DNA from: Simplicispira lacusdiani
Lineage (GTDB): Bacteria > Pseudomonadota > Gammaproteobacteria > Burkholderiales > Burkholderiaceae_C
Reading direction: 5' to 3'
NCBI RefSeq assembly: GCF_003604195.1
Contig: NZ_QXGR01000005.1
Coordinates: forward strand, 124,001 to 188,000
Length of the DNA: 64,000 nucleotides
Program-made: the position numbers and the translations under genes
Notes under the pieces: generated by a model
What the model was told of the DNA's origin: nothing
What the model saw: only the letters and a program-made list of their open reading frames with translations
Database searches by the model: none
Shown: positions 1 to 8,922 of the stretch, one piece after another
How positions within the stretch are numbered: position 1 is the first letter of the stretch
Layout of the letters: each line of letters opens with the position of its first letter

Positions 1-549
1 TGGCCGCCCCAGGGCATCTACACCAAGAAGCCGGTGAACGCCGCGGCCGACCTCAAGGGCATCAAGTGGCGCGCCTACAGCCCGGCCACCTCGCGCATCG
101 CCGAACTGGTGGGCGCGCAGCCGGTCACCGTGCAGGCGGCCGAGTTCTCGCAGGCGCTCGCCACGGGCGTGGTCGAATCGACCATGACCTCGGGCGCCAC
201 GGGCGTGGACAGCAAGCTCTACGAGCACCTGAAGTACTACTACGACACCCAGGCCTGGCTGCCCAAGAACGCGGTGATCGTGAACAAGAAGGCCTTCGAC
301 GCGCTCGACAAGCCCAGCCAGGACGCCCTGCTCAAGGCCGGTGCCGACGCCGAGGCGCGCGGCTGGGCTGCCAGCCAGAAGGTGAACACCGAGACACTGG
401 AAAAGCTCAAGGCCAATGGCATGCAGGTGCTGCCGCCGTCGGCGCAGCTCAAGGCCGACATGGCCAAGGTGGGTGACGCCATGCTCAAGGAATGGCTGGA
501 CAAGGCCGGCCCCGATGGCAAGGCCCTGATCGACGCCTTCCGCAAGTAA
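1..549 (+). CDS. dctP: TRAP transporter substrate-binding protein DctP (5' truncated by window edge)
   Basis: This is the C-terminal part (about 182 residues) of a periplasmic TRAP solute-binding protein; the reading frame is open from base 1, so the start lies outside the window. Visible family features are the GIYTKKPV/DLKGIKWR strand, the ATGVVESTMTSGA segment in the hinge/ligand region and the C-terminal helices ending in LIDAFRK. It is followed after 3 nt by the small permease subunit and then by the large one, the normal dctPQM order. TRAP systems import organic acids such as C4-dicarboxylates using the sodium gradient; the actual substrate cannot be told from this fragment. Confidence 0.9.
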   Translation, partial: WPPQGIYTKKPVNAAADLKGIKWRAYSPATSRIAELVGAQPVTVQAAEFSQALATGVVESTMTSGATGVDSKLYEHLKYYYDTQAWLPKNAVIVNKKAFDALDKPSQDALLKAGADAEARGWAASQKVNTETLEKLKANGMQVLPPSAQLKADMAKVGDAMLKEWLDKAGPDGKALIDAFRK

Positions 550-552
550 GCG

Positions 553-1062
553 ATGCGCCGTCTGCTCGACGCCTTGTACGACAGCGCCGCCGCCCTGGCG
601 GCGCTTTTCATGGTGGCCCTCTTGGGCATGGTGCTGCTGTCCATCGCCAGCCGGCAACTGCACTTCCATGTGCCCGGCACGGACGCCTACGCCGGCTACC
701 TGATGGCGGCCACCGGCTTCCTGGCGCTGGCCCACACGCTCAAGCGCGGCGAGCATATCCGCGTGACGCTGCTGCTGGGCATGCTCACGGGGCGCTGGAA
801 GAAAGCCTTCGAGGTGTGGGCGCTGGCCGCGGCCTCGCTGCTGGCCGGGCTGTTCGCCTTCTACAGCTGCAAGCTGGCCTGGCAGTCGCACGAATTCCAC
901 GACATCTCCACCGGCAGCGACGCCACGCCGCTGTGGATTCCGCAGATCGCCATGGCGCTGGGCACGGTGGTGCTGGCCATTGCCTTCATCGACGAGCTGG
1001 TGCTGGAACTGCGCGGCCGGCGAGCCCAGGCGGCGCATGGCGAAGCCCTGCGCAACGAATGA
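553..1062 (+). CDS. dctQ: TRAP transporter small permease DctQ
   Basis: A 169-residue membrane protein with four hydrophobic segments (about residues 13-35, 48-66, 88-108 and 130-150), the size and topology of the DctQ subunit of tripartite ATP-independent periplasmic transporters. It sits between the binding protein and the large permease, starting 3 nt after the dctP stop, so the genes are translationally coupled. DctQ forms the membrane complex with DctM and helps dock the loaded binding protein. The link of family and position makes the call firm even though the sequence family is poorly conserved. Confidence 0.88.
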   Translation: MRRLLDALYDSAAALAALFMVALLGMVLLSIASRQLHFHVPGTDAYAGYLMAATGFLALAHTLKRGEHIRVTLLLGMLTGRWKKAFEVWALAAASLLAGLFAFYSCKLAWQSHEFHDISTGSDATPLWIPQIAMALGTVVLAIAFIDELVLELRGRRAQAAHGEALRNE

Positions 1063-1080
1063 ACCGGAGGGCTACCCGCC

Positions 1081-2385
1081 ATGAGTGACCTTGCCATCAC
1101 CGGCCTGCTGGTTCTGTCGCTGTTCCTGATCCTGGGCAGCGGCGTGTGGATCGGGCTCACGCTCTCGGGCGTGGCCTGGATCGGCATGCAGCTGTTCTCG
1201 GCCCGCCCCGCGGGCGATGCCATGGCCGTGACCATCTGGGGCTCGGCGTCGAGCTGGACCCTGACCGCCCTGCCCCTGTTCATCTGGATGGGCGAGATCC
1301 TGTTCCGCACGCGGCTGTCGCAGGACATGTTCAAGGGCCTGGCGCCCTGGGTGCAGGCCTTGCCCGGGCGGCTGCTGCACACCAACGTGGTGGGCTGCAC
1401 CATCTTCGCGGCGGTGTCGGGGTCGAGCGCCGCCACCTGCGCCACCATCGGCAAGATGACCCTGCCCGAGCTCACGCGCAGGGGCTACCCCGAGCACATG
1501 GTGGTGGGCACGCTGGCCGGCGCGAGCACGCTGGGCCTCTTGATTCCACCCTCGATCATCATGATCGTCTATGGCGTGGCGGCCGATGTGTCGATCTCCC
1601 AGCTCTTCATCGCGGGCGTGCTGCCCGGCATCCTGCTGGCGTGCCTGTTCTCCGGCTACATCATGCTCTGGGCCCTGCGCCACCCCGGGCAGGTGCCCGC
1701 GGCCGACACGCGCATGTCCTTCATGCAAAAGCTGTCGGAATCGAAGAGCCTGATCCCCGTTGTGCTGCTGATCGCGGCCGTGCTGGGTTCCATCTACACC
1801 GGCATCGCCACGGCCACCGAGGCCGCCGCCGTGGGCGTGGTGGGATCGCTCATCCTGTCGGCCGCGCAGGGCTCGCTGAACTGGGACAGCTTCCGGGGCG
1901 CGCTCATGGGCGCCACGCGGCTGTACTGCATGATCGCGCTGATCCTGGCGGGCGCGGCCTTCCTCACGCTGTCCATGGGCTACATCGGGCTGCCGCGCCA
2001 CCTGGCCGAATGGATTGCCTCGCTGGGGCTGGGGCAGGCGCAACTCATCCTGGCCCTGGCCGTTTTCTACATCATCCTCGGCTGCTTCCTCGACGGTATC
2101 TCCATGGTGGTGCTGACCATGGGCGTGCTCATGCCCACGGTGCAGGCCGCCGGAATCGACCCGGTCTGGTTCGGCATCTTCGTGGTGCTCGTGGTCGAGA
2201 TGGCGCAGATCACGCCGCCCGTGGGCTTCAACCTGTTCGTGCTGCAGGGCATGACCGGGCGCCAGCTGCCCTGGATCGCCAAGGTGGCCCTGCCGATGTT
2301 CCTGCTGATGTGTGCGGCGGTGGCGCTCATCTACCTGTTCCCGGGCATCGTGACCTGGCTGCCGCAGCAGATGGCGGCGCGCTGA
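1081..2385 (+). CDS. dctM: TRAP transporter large permease DctM
   Basis: 434 residues with about a dozen hydrophobic segments, the usual DctM length. Family landmarks include VSGSSAATCATIG near residue 115 and GLLIPPSIIMIVYG near residue 150, and the C-terminal EMAQITPPVGFNLFVLQG segment around residue 375. DctM is the channel subunit that couples sodium entry to solute import. A GGAGG Shine-Dalgarno sequence lies about 10 nt before the ATG. It completes a dctPQM operon; the next gene, crcB, follows after 26 nt and may be co-transcribed without sharing function. Confidence 0.93.
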   Translation: MSDLAITGLLVLSLFLILGSGVWIGLTLSGVAWIGMQLFSARPAGDAMAVTIWGSASSWTLTALPLFIWMGEILFRTRLSQDMFKGLAPWVQALPGRLLHTNVVGCTIFAAVSGSSAATCATIGKMTLPELTRRGYPEHMVVGTLAGASTLGLLIPPSIIMIVYGVAADVSISQLFIAGVLPGILLACLFSGYIMLWALRHPGQVPAADTRMSFMQKLSESKSLIPVVLLIAAVLGSIYTGIATATEAAAVGVVGSLILSAAQGSLNWDSFRGALMGATRLYCMIALILAGAAFLTLSMGYIGLPRHLAEWIASLGLGQAQLILALAVFYIILGCFLDGISMVVLTMGVLMPTVQAAGIDPVWFGIFVVLVVEMAQITPPVGFNLFVLQGMTGRQLPWIAKVALPMFLLMCAAVALIYLFPGIVTWLPQQMAAR

Positions 2386-2411
2386 GCCGCCGTTGCGGGG
2401 ACAATCGCGGC

Positions 2412-2798
2412 ATGCTCAATGTCTTGTCCATCTGCATCGGCGCCAGCCTGGGCGCCCTCGCCCGCTGGCGCCTGGGGCTGTGGCTCAGCACGCCCGGCAG
2501 CCTGCTGCCCTGGGGCACGCTGGCGGCCAATCTGGTGGGCGGCTACCTCATAGGCGTCTGCGTGGCGCTCTTCCAGACACTGCCGCACGTCGATCCGGTC
2601 TGGCGCCTGGCGCTCATCACCGGCTTCCTCGGCGCGCTCACGACCTTCTCCAGCTTTTCCGCCGAGGTCGTCACCATGCTGGCACAGCAGCGCTACCTGC
2701 TCGCCACGGCCACGGTGGCGCTGCACCTGTTCGGCTCGCTGCTGATGACGGTGCTGGGCCTGCAATCGGTGGCGCTGGTACTTGCAAACCGTTCCTGA
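2412..2798 (+). CDS. crcB: Fluoride ion channel CrcB/Fluc
   Basis: 128 residues, four transmembrane helices, as in the Fluc fluoride exporter family. The signature GASLGALARW at the N-terminus, NLVGGYLIG in helix 2 and GFLGALTTFSSFS in helix 3 are all visible; the last contains the conserved Thr/Phe/Ser residues that line the fluoride pore. Fluc proteins work as antiparallel homodimers exporting fluoride. The gene lies 26 nt after dctM. I see no fluoride riboswitch, as there is no room for one before the start. Confidence 0.92.
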   Translation: MLNVLSICIGASLGALARWRLGLWLSTPGSLLPWGTLAANLVGGYLIGVCVALFQTLPHVDPVWRLALITGFLGALTTFSSFSAEVVTMLAQQRYLLATATVALHLFGSLLMTVLGLQSVALVLANRS

Positions 2799-2830
2799 GC
2801 GACATCCACCCAGCCTGTCCCACGCCATCA

Positions 2831-2862
2831 TTCGCTACACTATTAATAGCAATAAAGTATTG
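2831..2862. repeat. Possible remnant of the dispersed intergenic repeat
   Basis: The 181-nt gap between crcB and the LOG gene holds ACTATTAATAGCAATA, resembling the outer flank (GCTATT...AATAGC) of the intergenic stem-loop family found elsewhere in this window, but the inner GCGCTT/AAGCGC core is missing. It may be a decayed copy or a chance match. The rest of the gap is relatively AT-rich and probably holds the promoter of the following gene, but I cannot place -35/-10 boxes convincingly. Confidence 0.3.
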
Positions 2863-2979
2863 ATGGGAAAGCCAGATAGGCATCAAGGCATACTTAGAAT
2901 ACGCAATTCGCGGCATATGCTCCTGGGCCCGCCGCCTCCTTGATTCACTGGCGCGGCCTGGCTGCCCCTGGAACCCACG

Positions 2980-3843
<864 letters not shown>

Positions 3844-3852
3844 TTCACGACC

Positions 3853-4815
3853 TTACCTGATTGGGAACAACGGAACGATGATGATGGGCCCGATCGGAAT
3901 GATGGGCCGTATCGGCCGAACAGGCACGATGGGAGGGGTTGTCGGTGCCGTCGGGTTGGTAGGCGTCGCCGGATTGCCCGGCTGCCTGCCACCACCGGGA
4001 TTGGTGGGAACAACGGGGGTTCCTGGCGTGGTGGGATTAGTGGGTTGCCTGCCTCCGCCAGGATCGGTTGGCACAACGGGGTCCGGCTGTTGCGGTACGG
4101 GCTCCGCCGGTGGTGTAGTGGGGACCAGTATCACCGCGCCATAGCTCCCATCGGACAAAATCTGCTCGCCGGGCTGCACGGCCTCGCGCGGCAGCGTCTG
4201 CGGCAGCAGAGCCCTCGTATGGGTGTACACCGGTAACTGCTGGGCGGAGATCACGCGCACCGCTTCGCGTGGCTTGACTTCCACGCATCCTGCCTCGGTA
4301 CAGACCTCGATGGTGTTGTGTTCGCCCGAGACCTCCACCTCCCCCTCTGCGTTCATGAACACCTTGAAGGCCGTGCCTCTGATGCCCACCACGGCCGTGG
4401 GGGTGATGACGCGGTAGTTCTGTGGATTGCGCTGTCCGATCTTGCCAGTCACCGCCCGCAGCGCCCCCTGAAGGAAGCGCACGGCAAAGCGATCCTCACT
4501 CTGCCCTGTCTGCGCGCTGTCACTGTAGGCACCAATGGCCAATTGCGACTGGGGATAAAGCGCCAGGATCCCCCCATCGGTGAAACGGATTTGCGCCTGT
4601 CCGGAAGGCCCGCTGCGCAATACATCACCAACTTCGACCTCCGCGCCACGCATGACTTCCCGTGAACTGCTGCCCCGTTCCAGAAGCACATCCCCCGCCA
4701 CGAACTGCACCTGCCCGGCAGCAGCCCAGGCTGCGGTACACCCGCCCATGCCCAACCCGCTCCCCAACAGCAAGGTGATGAATGCATGGAAGGTGGTTCG
4801 GAAAACCGCAATCAT
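3853..4815 (-). CDS. FecR-domain exported protein with Pro-rich repeat tail
   Basis: 320 residues. The N-terminus is a signal peptide; either signal peptidase I cleavage after AWA or lipidation at the Cys of GMGGC is possible. Residues about 35-130 form a FecR domain (GDVLLERGSS, GDVLRSGPSGQAQIRFTDGG, and VVGIRGTAF near residue 145). The tail from about residue 225 is proline/glycine rich with two near-identical PVVPT-D/N-PGGGRQP units followed by an Ile/Pro run. The start has GGGAG about 8 nt upstream. It lies 42 nt after the Slam-like barrel gene, so the two are probably one operon and may act together at the cell surface. The function is not known; FecR domains occur in sigma regulation and in surface proteins, and no sigma factor is adjacent. 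Confidence 0.75.
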   Translation of the reverse strand: MIAVFRTTFHAFITLLLGSGLGMGGCTAAWAAAGQVQFVAGDVLLERGSSSREVMRGAEVEVGDVLRSGPSGQAQIRFTDGGILALYPQSQLAIGAYSDSAQTGQSEDRFAVRFLQGALRAVTGKIGQRNPQNYRVITPTAVVGIRGTAFKVFMNAEGEVEVSGEHNTIEVCTEAGCVEVKPREAVRVISAQQLPVYTHTRALLPQTLPREAVQPGEQILSDGSYGAVILVPTTPPAEPVPQQPDPVVPTDPGGGRQPTNPTTPGTPVVPTNPGGGRQPGNPATPTNPTAPTTPPIVPVRPIRPIIPIGPIIIVPLFPIR

Positions 4816-4857
4816 GTCGTTTCTCCCTGTGTGGTAGTGGACAGCGCGCGCATCGTG

Positions 4858-6207
4858 TCAAAACTCTCGGCGGACTGTGAGTGAAACCTGTTTGCGCTGG
4901 TAGGGAAAAATTGGCACGGAGGAATCCACCTCGGTCCATTCCACCTGGGGCGTGATGCGCCAACCGGGTGCCGGGATCCACGACAGGCCCAGCACCAGAC
5001 GCCATTGGGTATCTTTCCGCTGACGGCTGAAGAACGGGTCCACAGCCCCGAAACGCCGCCGTTCTACATCAATGCTGCCAAAGGCAGCCCAACGAGGATC
5101 CAGCATCCACTGCCCTCCCAGCCGCACTCCCGCCAGCCGATGCCCCAGATCGGTCGCGGCAGCGAGGCGCGGCGCCTCCTCACCGGCATGCCCTGCCAAG
5201 TACACAATGCTGCCATTGCGCAATACCAGCGCGTGACTCAGGCCCGCGACCGTGCGACGCACATCACGTACGCGCTGACCGGGATAGCGCATGTCCAAGG
5301 ACTGGATGAAGCCTCCCCACTGGCGCAGGCCATCCATGCGGTATACCCACTCCCCCTGCACACCCACGCTGCCACGCACTTGGCTACCATCGCGCGCCTC
5401 ATGGATGCCGCGCGCAGTGACAATCCATTCATGGCGGTTGGAGCGCAAAGCCAAGCCCAGATGGCCATCGGCTTCACTTGGCTCCAAACGCTCAGCGGCC
5501 GCACTGTAATGGCGCCCTGCCAGATGCAACCCTCCGACCATGGACCACTGCGGTGTCAATACATGGCGGCCACGCAGATTCAGTGCAAGCGAAACATGGT
5601 TGGATGCCCGCTCCCGCGCTTCTGGGTCCACTGTCCATGCCGGCAAACCCGGCCACTGAGGAGGAACCATGCCGGAATCGAGCCCCGCATTTACATTCGA
5701 ATCGCGCCCCACACCGAAATCCACGCTGCCATACAACGTGGAACGCCCACCATAGCCAGGTCGGTCGTAGGAGTAGAGGTGCTGGTCGATACTGCGTGCC
5801 GCATCCACCGCTACGCTGCGCTGGCGCACGGCCTCAGGCAGCGCCTGCAAACCATGTCCATCCCCCAGAATTTGCAGCAGGCGTGCCTGTGCATCCTGGG
5901 CTTGAAGATCATCAGGCCGCAGTTGCAGCACACGTTCCCACGCAAGCAGCGCCCGGGTATAGAGCCCCATGGTTTCTGCAAGTGCAGCAATGGCCTGGTC
6001 AAACGCCAGATCGCCCGCCCGCACGGGCTCCTGGGCATCCAGCATTGCAAAGGCCTCTTCGAACGCCCCCTGCCGCTGCAAGGCTTGGGTCCGCTCAAGC
6101 AACTCATCTGCAAGCACGCCCCCGGCTCCCGCCAGGCCAGCAGCCCCCAGCACGACTGTGCCCAGCCAATGCCACACGCCCCCCGGTGTCCATTTCGTTT
6201 GCCTCAT
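4858..6207 (-). CDS. Slam-like outer-membrane barrel protein (TPR plus DUF560-type barrel)
   Basis: 449 residues: signal peptide (about 1-34), a TPR-like helical part (35-130, e.g. RALLAWERVLQLRPDD), then from about residue 160 a beta-barrel with alternating strands, beginning LYGSVDFGVGRDSNVN, a phrase typical of surface lipoprotein assembly modifier (Slam/DUF560) barrels, and ending in RREF with the C-terminal Phe of BAM substrates. Slam proteins move particular lipoproteins or soluble proteins to the outer leaflet. The gene is first in a two-gene unit with the FecR-domain protein, which is therefore the natural candidate substrate. A weaker alternative is a generic TPR outer-membrane protein. 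Confidence 0.7.
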   Translation of the reverse strand: MRQTKWTPGGVWHWLGTVVLGAAGLAGAGGVLADELLERTQALQRQGAFEEAFAMLDAQEPVRAGDLAFDQAIAALAETMGLYTRALLAWERVLQLRPDDLQAQDAQARLLQILGDGHGLQALPEAVRQRSVAVDAARSIDQHLYSYDRPGYGGRSTLYGSVDFGVGRDSNVNAGLDSGMVPPQWPGLPAWTVDPEARERASNHVSLALNLRGRHVLTPQWSMVGGLHLAGRHYSAAAERLEPSEADGHLGLALRSNRHEWIVTARGIHEARDGSQVRGSVGVQGEWVYRMDGLRQWGGFIQSLDMRYPGQRVRDVRRTVAGLSHALVLRNGSIVYLAGHAGEEAPRLAAATDLGHRLAGVRLGGQWMLDPRWAAFGSIDVERRRFGAVDPFFSRQRKDTQWRLVLGLSWIPAPGWRITPQVEWTEVDSSVPIFPYQRKQVSLTVRREF

Positions 6208-6293
6208 GCGCCCCCCTTTCGCAAGGACAGCGCCAATCTACTCCTATTTACCTGGCGTGCAAGGCCCCCTGGCCGCTCATACAACAGCAAACC

Positions 6294-7847
6294 TCAGGTG
6301 GCTTGCTGATTGTTCACAGCCAAGGAACTGTCAGAGGCATCCTTCGTCTTGTCCACCAACGCCACCGGCAGTGCCTTGGTGGGCTTGACCCCCAGCTCGC
6401 GCAGCATTTCAGCCTGACGGATCACGTTGCCCCGGTTCTGGCTCAGCTTGTTGTAGGCCTTGGAATAGGCATCCTGCGCCTGGGAAAGGTTCTTGCCTAC
6501 GCGCTCCAGGTCCTCCACGAAGCCCACGAGCCGGTCGTACAGCTCGGCGCCACGTTGCGCAATTTCCTGCGCGTTGCGGCTCTGCGCCTCCTGGCGCCAG
6601 AGGTGGGCCACGGTGCGCACCACGAACAGCAGCGTGGAGGGGCTCACCAGCAGCACGTTCTTGTTCCAGGCATCGTTGTAGAGCTGGCTGTCGGACGTGA
6701 CGGCGAGCATGAACGCGGGCTCGATGGGCACGAACATGAGCACGAAGTCGAGCGACTGCAGCCCATGCAGTTGCTGGTAGTTGCGCTCGGCCAGGCCCTT
6801 GATGTGCTGGCGCACCGATTCAAGATGGCGGCGCTGCGCCGCCGCGCGCTGCAGGTCGTCATCGGCACTGGCGTATTCCTCGTAGGCCAGCAGTGAGACC
6901 TTGGCATCGACCACGAGGTGCCGGTTCTCCGGCAGGTGGATCACCACGTCGGGCTGGGCACGCGTGCCGTCGTCGCGCAGGTGGTTTTCCTGCACGTCGT
7001 ATTCGGCGCCCCGGCGCAGGCCGGCGAGTTCGAGCACGCGCTCCAGGATCAGCTCGCCCCAGTTGCCCTGCGCCTTGGTCGAGCCCTTGAGCGCCTGCGT
7101 CAGGTTGCGCGCCTCCTCGCTCAGCGCCTGGTTCAGCCCCATGAGCTGGTGCACCTGCTGGCTCAGGGCCGACCGCTGCTTGCCTTCGGCATCGTAGAAC
7201 TGCTCAACCTTGCCCTGGAATTCCTGCAGGCGCATGCGCAGCGGGTCGAGCATCTGGCCCAGGTGCTGTTGGTTCTGCTCGGCGAAGCGCTTGCCTTTTT
7301 CTTCCAGGATGTCGTTGGCCAGGCTCTTGAACTGGTGCGTGAGCGCCTCGCGGGCCTCGTTCAGGAGCTGGAGCTTTTCCTGCGCGGCGCGGCGTTCGGC
7401 GTCGAGCTGCGTGGCCTGGGCCGCAAGCTGGCTCTGCAGTTCGGACACCTGCTGGCGCGCGGCCTGTGTCAGCGCGGCCTGCTCGTGCCACTGTGCCTCC
7501 AGTCCCGGCACGCGGGCGGCGCGTTCGGCGAGCTGGGCGCGTTCGTCACGGGCGGTGTCCAGCGCCTCGCGCCAGCCTTCGGACTGTGACCGGGTCTGCT
7601 GCAGTTCGGCCAGCAGCGCTGCACGCTCGGCCTCCAGCCCGCGCACGCGTTCCTGCGCCGTGGCAATCTGGGCATTGGCCGTGGCCTGCACTTCCATCTG
7701 TGCCTGGCCTCGCGCTTGTGCCACGGCCTGCTCCTGCTGCTGCAGTGCCTCGCGCCGGGCGCGGGCCGCGCCCCAGAACCCGCCCAGGCCCAAGGCGGCC
7801 AGAACCAGCAAGGCAGCGGCCAACATGGCCAGGGTTTCGATGGTCAC
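6294..7847 (-). CDS. rmuC: DNA recombination protein RmuC
   Basis: 517 residues: an N-terminal membrane anchor (about 5-27), a long coiled coil (about 30-190) and the RmuC domain (about 200-460) with the restriction-endonuclease-like core visible as LPENRHLVVDAKVSLLAYEEY. RmuC limits rearrangements at inverted repeats and is predicted to be a nuclease. The start is GTG with GGAAG about 8 nt upstream. The gene is separated from the next upstream gene by a dispersed repeat copy. Confidence 0.93.
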   Translation of the reverse strand: MTIETLAMLAAALLVLAALGLGGFWGAARARREALQQQEQAVAQARGQAQMEVQATANAQIATAQERVRGLEAERAALLAELQQTRSQSEGWREALDTARDERAQLAERAARVPGLEAQWHEQAALTQAARQQVSELQSQLAAQATQLDAERRAAQEKLQLLNEAREALTHQFKSLANDILEEKGKRFAEQNQQHLGQMLDPLRMRLQEFQGKVEQFYDAEGKQRSALSQQVHQLMGLNQALSEEARNLTQALKGSTKAQGNWGELILERVLELAGLRRGAEYDVQENHLRDDGTRAQPDVVIHLPENRHLVVDAKVSLLAYEEYASADDDLQRAAAQRRHLESVRQHIKGLAERNYQQLHGLQSLDFVLMFVPIEPAFMLAVTSDSQLYNDAWNKNVLLVSPSTLLFVVRTVAHLWRQEAQSRNAQEIAQRGAELYDRLVGFVEDLERVGKNLSQAQDAYSKAYNKLSQNRGNVIRQAEMLRELGVKPTKALPVALVDKTKDASDSSLAVNNQQAT

Positions 7848-7863
7848 GGATTTGCTTCCAATT

Positions 7864-7906
7864 TAATAGCTGATGGCGCTTTATTATCAAGCGTTGGAAG
7901 CTATTT
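7864..7906. repeat. Dispersed intergenic stem-loop repeat, copy A
   Basis: A nested palindrome: outer arms ATAGCT / AGCTAT and inner arms GCGCTT / AAGCG around an AT-rich loop. It lies between rmuC and the 2-hydroxyacid dehydrogenase, touching the stop codon of the latter. It matches the other copies listed in this window. Confidence 0.75.
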
Positions 7907-8908
7907 TTACTGTAAATCCCCGCCCACGGGGCGCGGCCCGGGCGTGTTCACTGGCGTGAGCGGCCCGCGTCCGTCGAAGAAGGCAATCAGGTTGTCTGCC
8001 GCCAGGTTCGCCATGGCCCGGCGCGTACCGACCGTGGCGCTGGCGATGTGCGGTGTGAGCACCACGTTGGGCACCTCCAGCAAGCCTGGATGGACCTGGG
8101 GCTCGCCCTCGAACACATCGAGGCCCGCCGCTGCGATGCGCCGCTCCCGCAAGGCCTGGGCCAACGCGGCGTCGTCCACGATACCGCCGCGCGCAATGTT
8201 GACCAGGGTGGCCGTGGGCTTCATCAGCGCCAGCTCCGCCGCGCCGATGGTGTGGTGCGAATCGGGCGTATAGGGCAGTACCAGCACCACATGGTCGGCC
8301 GTGCGCAGCAGTTCCTCCTTGGAAACGTAGCGCGCCTTGCACTCAGCCTCCAGCGCAGGGGCCAGGCGCGAGCGGTTGTGGTAGACCACGTCCATGCCAA
8401 AGCCATGGGCCCCGCGCCGCGCAATGCCCTGCCCGATGCGCCCCATGCCGATGATGCCCAGGCGCGTGCCGTGCACCTCGGCGCCGGCGAACATGTCATA
8501 GCTCCACTTATTCCAGCACCCGGCGCGCAGGTAATGCTCGCTCTCGGTGACGCGGCGCGCCGTGGCCATGAGCAGCGCGAAACCAAAGTCGGCCGTGGTC
8601 TCGGTCAGCACATCGGGCGTATTGGTGCCCTGCACGCCCGCCGCCGTCATGGCGTCCACATCGAAGTTGTTGTAGCCCACGGCCATATTGGCGACGATGC
8701 GCAGGCGCGGGCACGCAGCCAGCAGCGCGGCATCGATGCGCTGGCTGCCCGTGGTGAAGGCGCCGTCCTTGTCGGCCAGGCGCGCAGCCAATTCAGCGGG
8801 GGACCAGAGGACATCCTGGGGGTTGGACTCCACCTCGAAGTGGCGCGACAGGCGCTCGACGACCTCGGGGAACACGGCACGGGCGATCAGGATGCGGGGC
8901 TTGGACAT
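7907..8908 (-). CDS. 2-hydroxyacid dehydrogenase (GhrB-like)
   Basis: 333 residues of the D-isomer-specific 2-hydroxyacid dehydrogenase family. The NAD(P)-binding loop GMGRIGQG sits near residue 150; the catalytic triad is visible as NIARGG (Arg), DVFEGEP (Glu) and TPHIAS (His). The enzyme probably reduces glyoxylate/hydroxypyruvate or 2-ketogluconate, GhrB-type; the exact substrate is inferred from similarity only. I chose the ATG giving MSKPRILIAR, since the longer reading frame extends into the upstream gene. The gene starts 14 nt after the antiporter gene and is likely co-transcribed. Confidence 0.88.
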   Translation of the reverse strand: MSKPRILIARAVFPEVVERLSRHFEVESNPQDVLWSPAELAARLADKDGAFTTGSQRIDAALLAACPRLRIVANMAVGYNNFDVDAMTAAGVQGTNTPDVLTETTADFGFALLMATARRVTESEHYLRAGCWNKWSYDMFAGAEVHGTRLGIIGMGRIGQGIARRGAHGFGMDVVYHNRSRLAPALEAECKARYVSKEELLRTADHVVLVLPYTPDSHHTIGAAELALMKPTATLVNIARGGIVDDAALAQALRERRIAAAGLDVFEGEPQVHPGLLEVPNVVLTPHIASATVGTRRAMANLAADNLIAFFDGRGPLTPVNTPGPRPVGGDLQ

Positions 8909-8922
8909 GGCGGCCTCGGATA

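Noticed and set aside
2386-2411. A fluoride riboswitch before crcB
   Set aside because: Only 26 nt separate crcB from dctM, too short for the motif.
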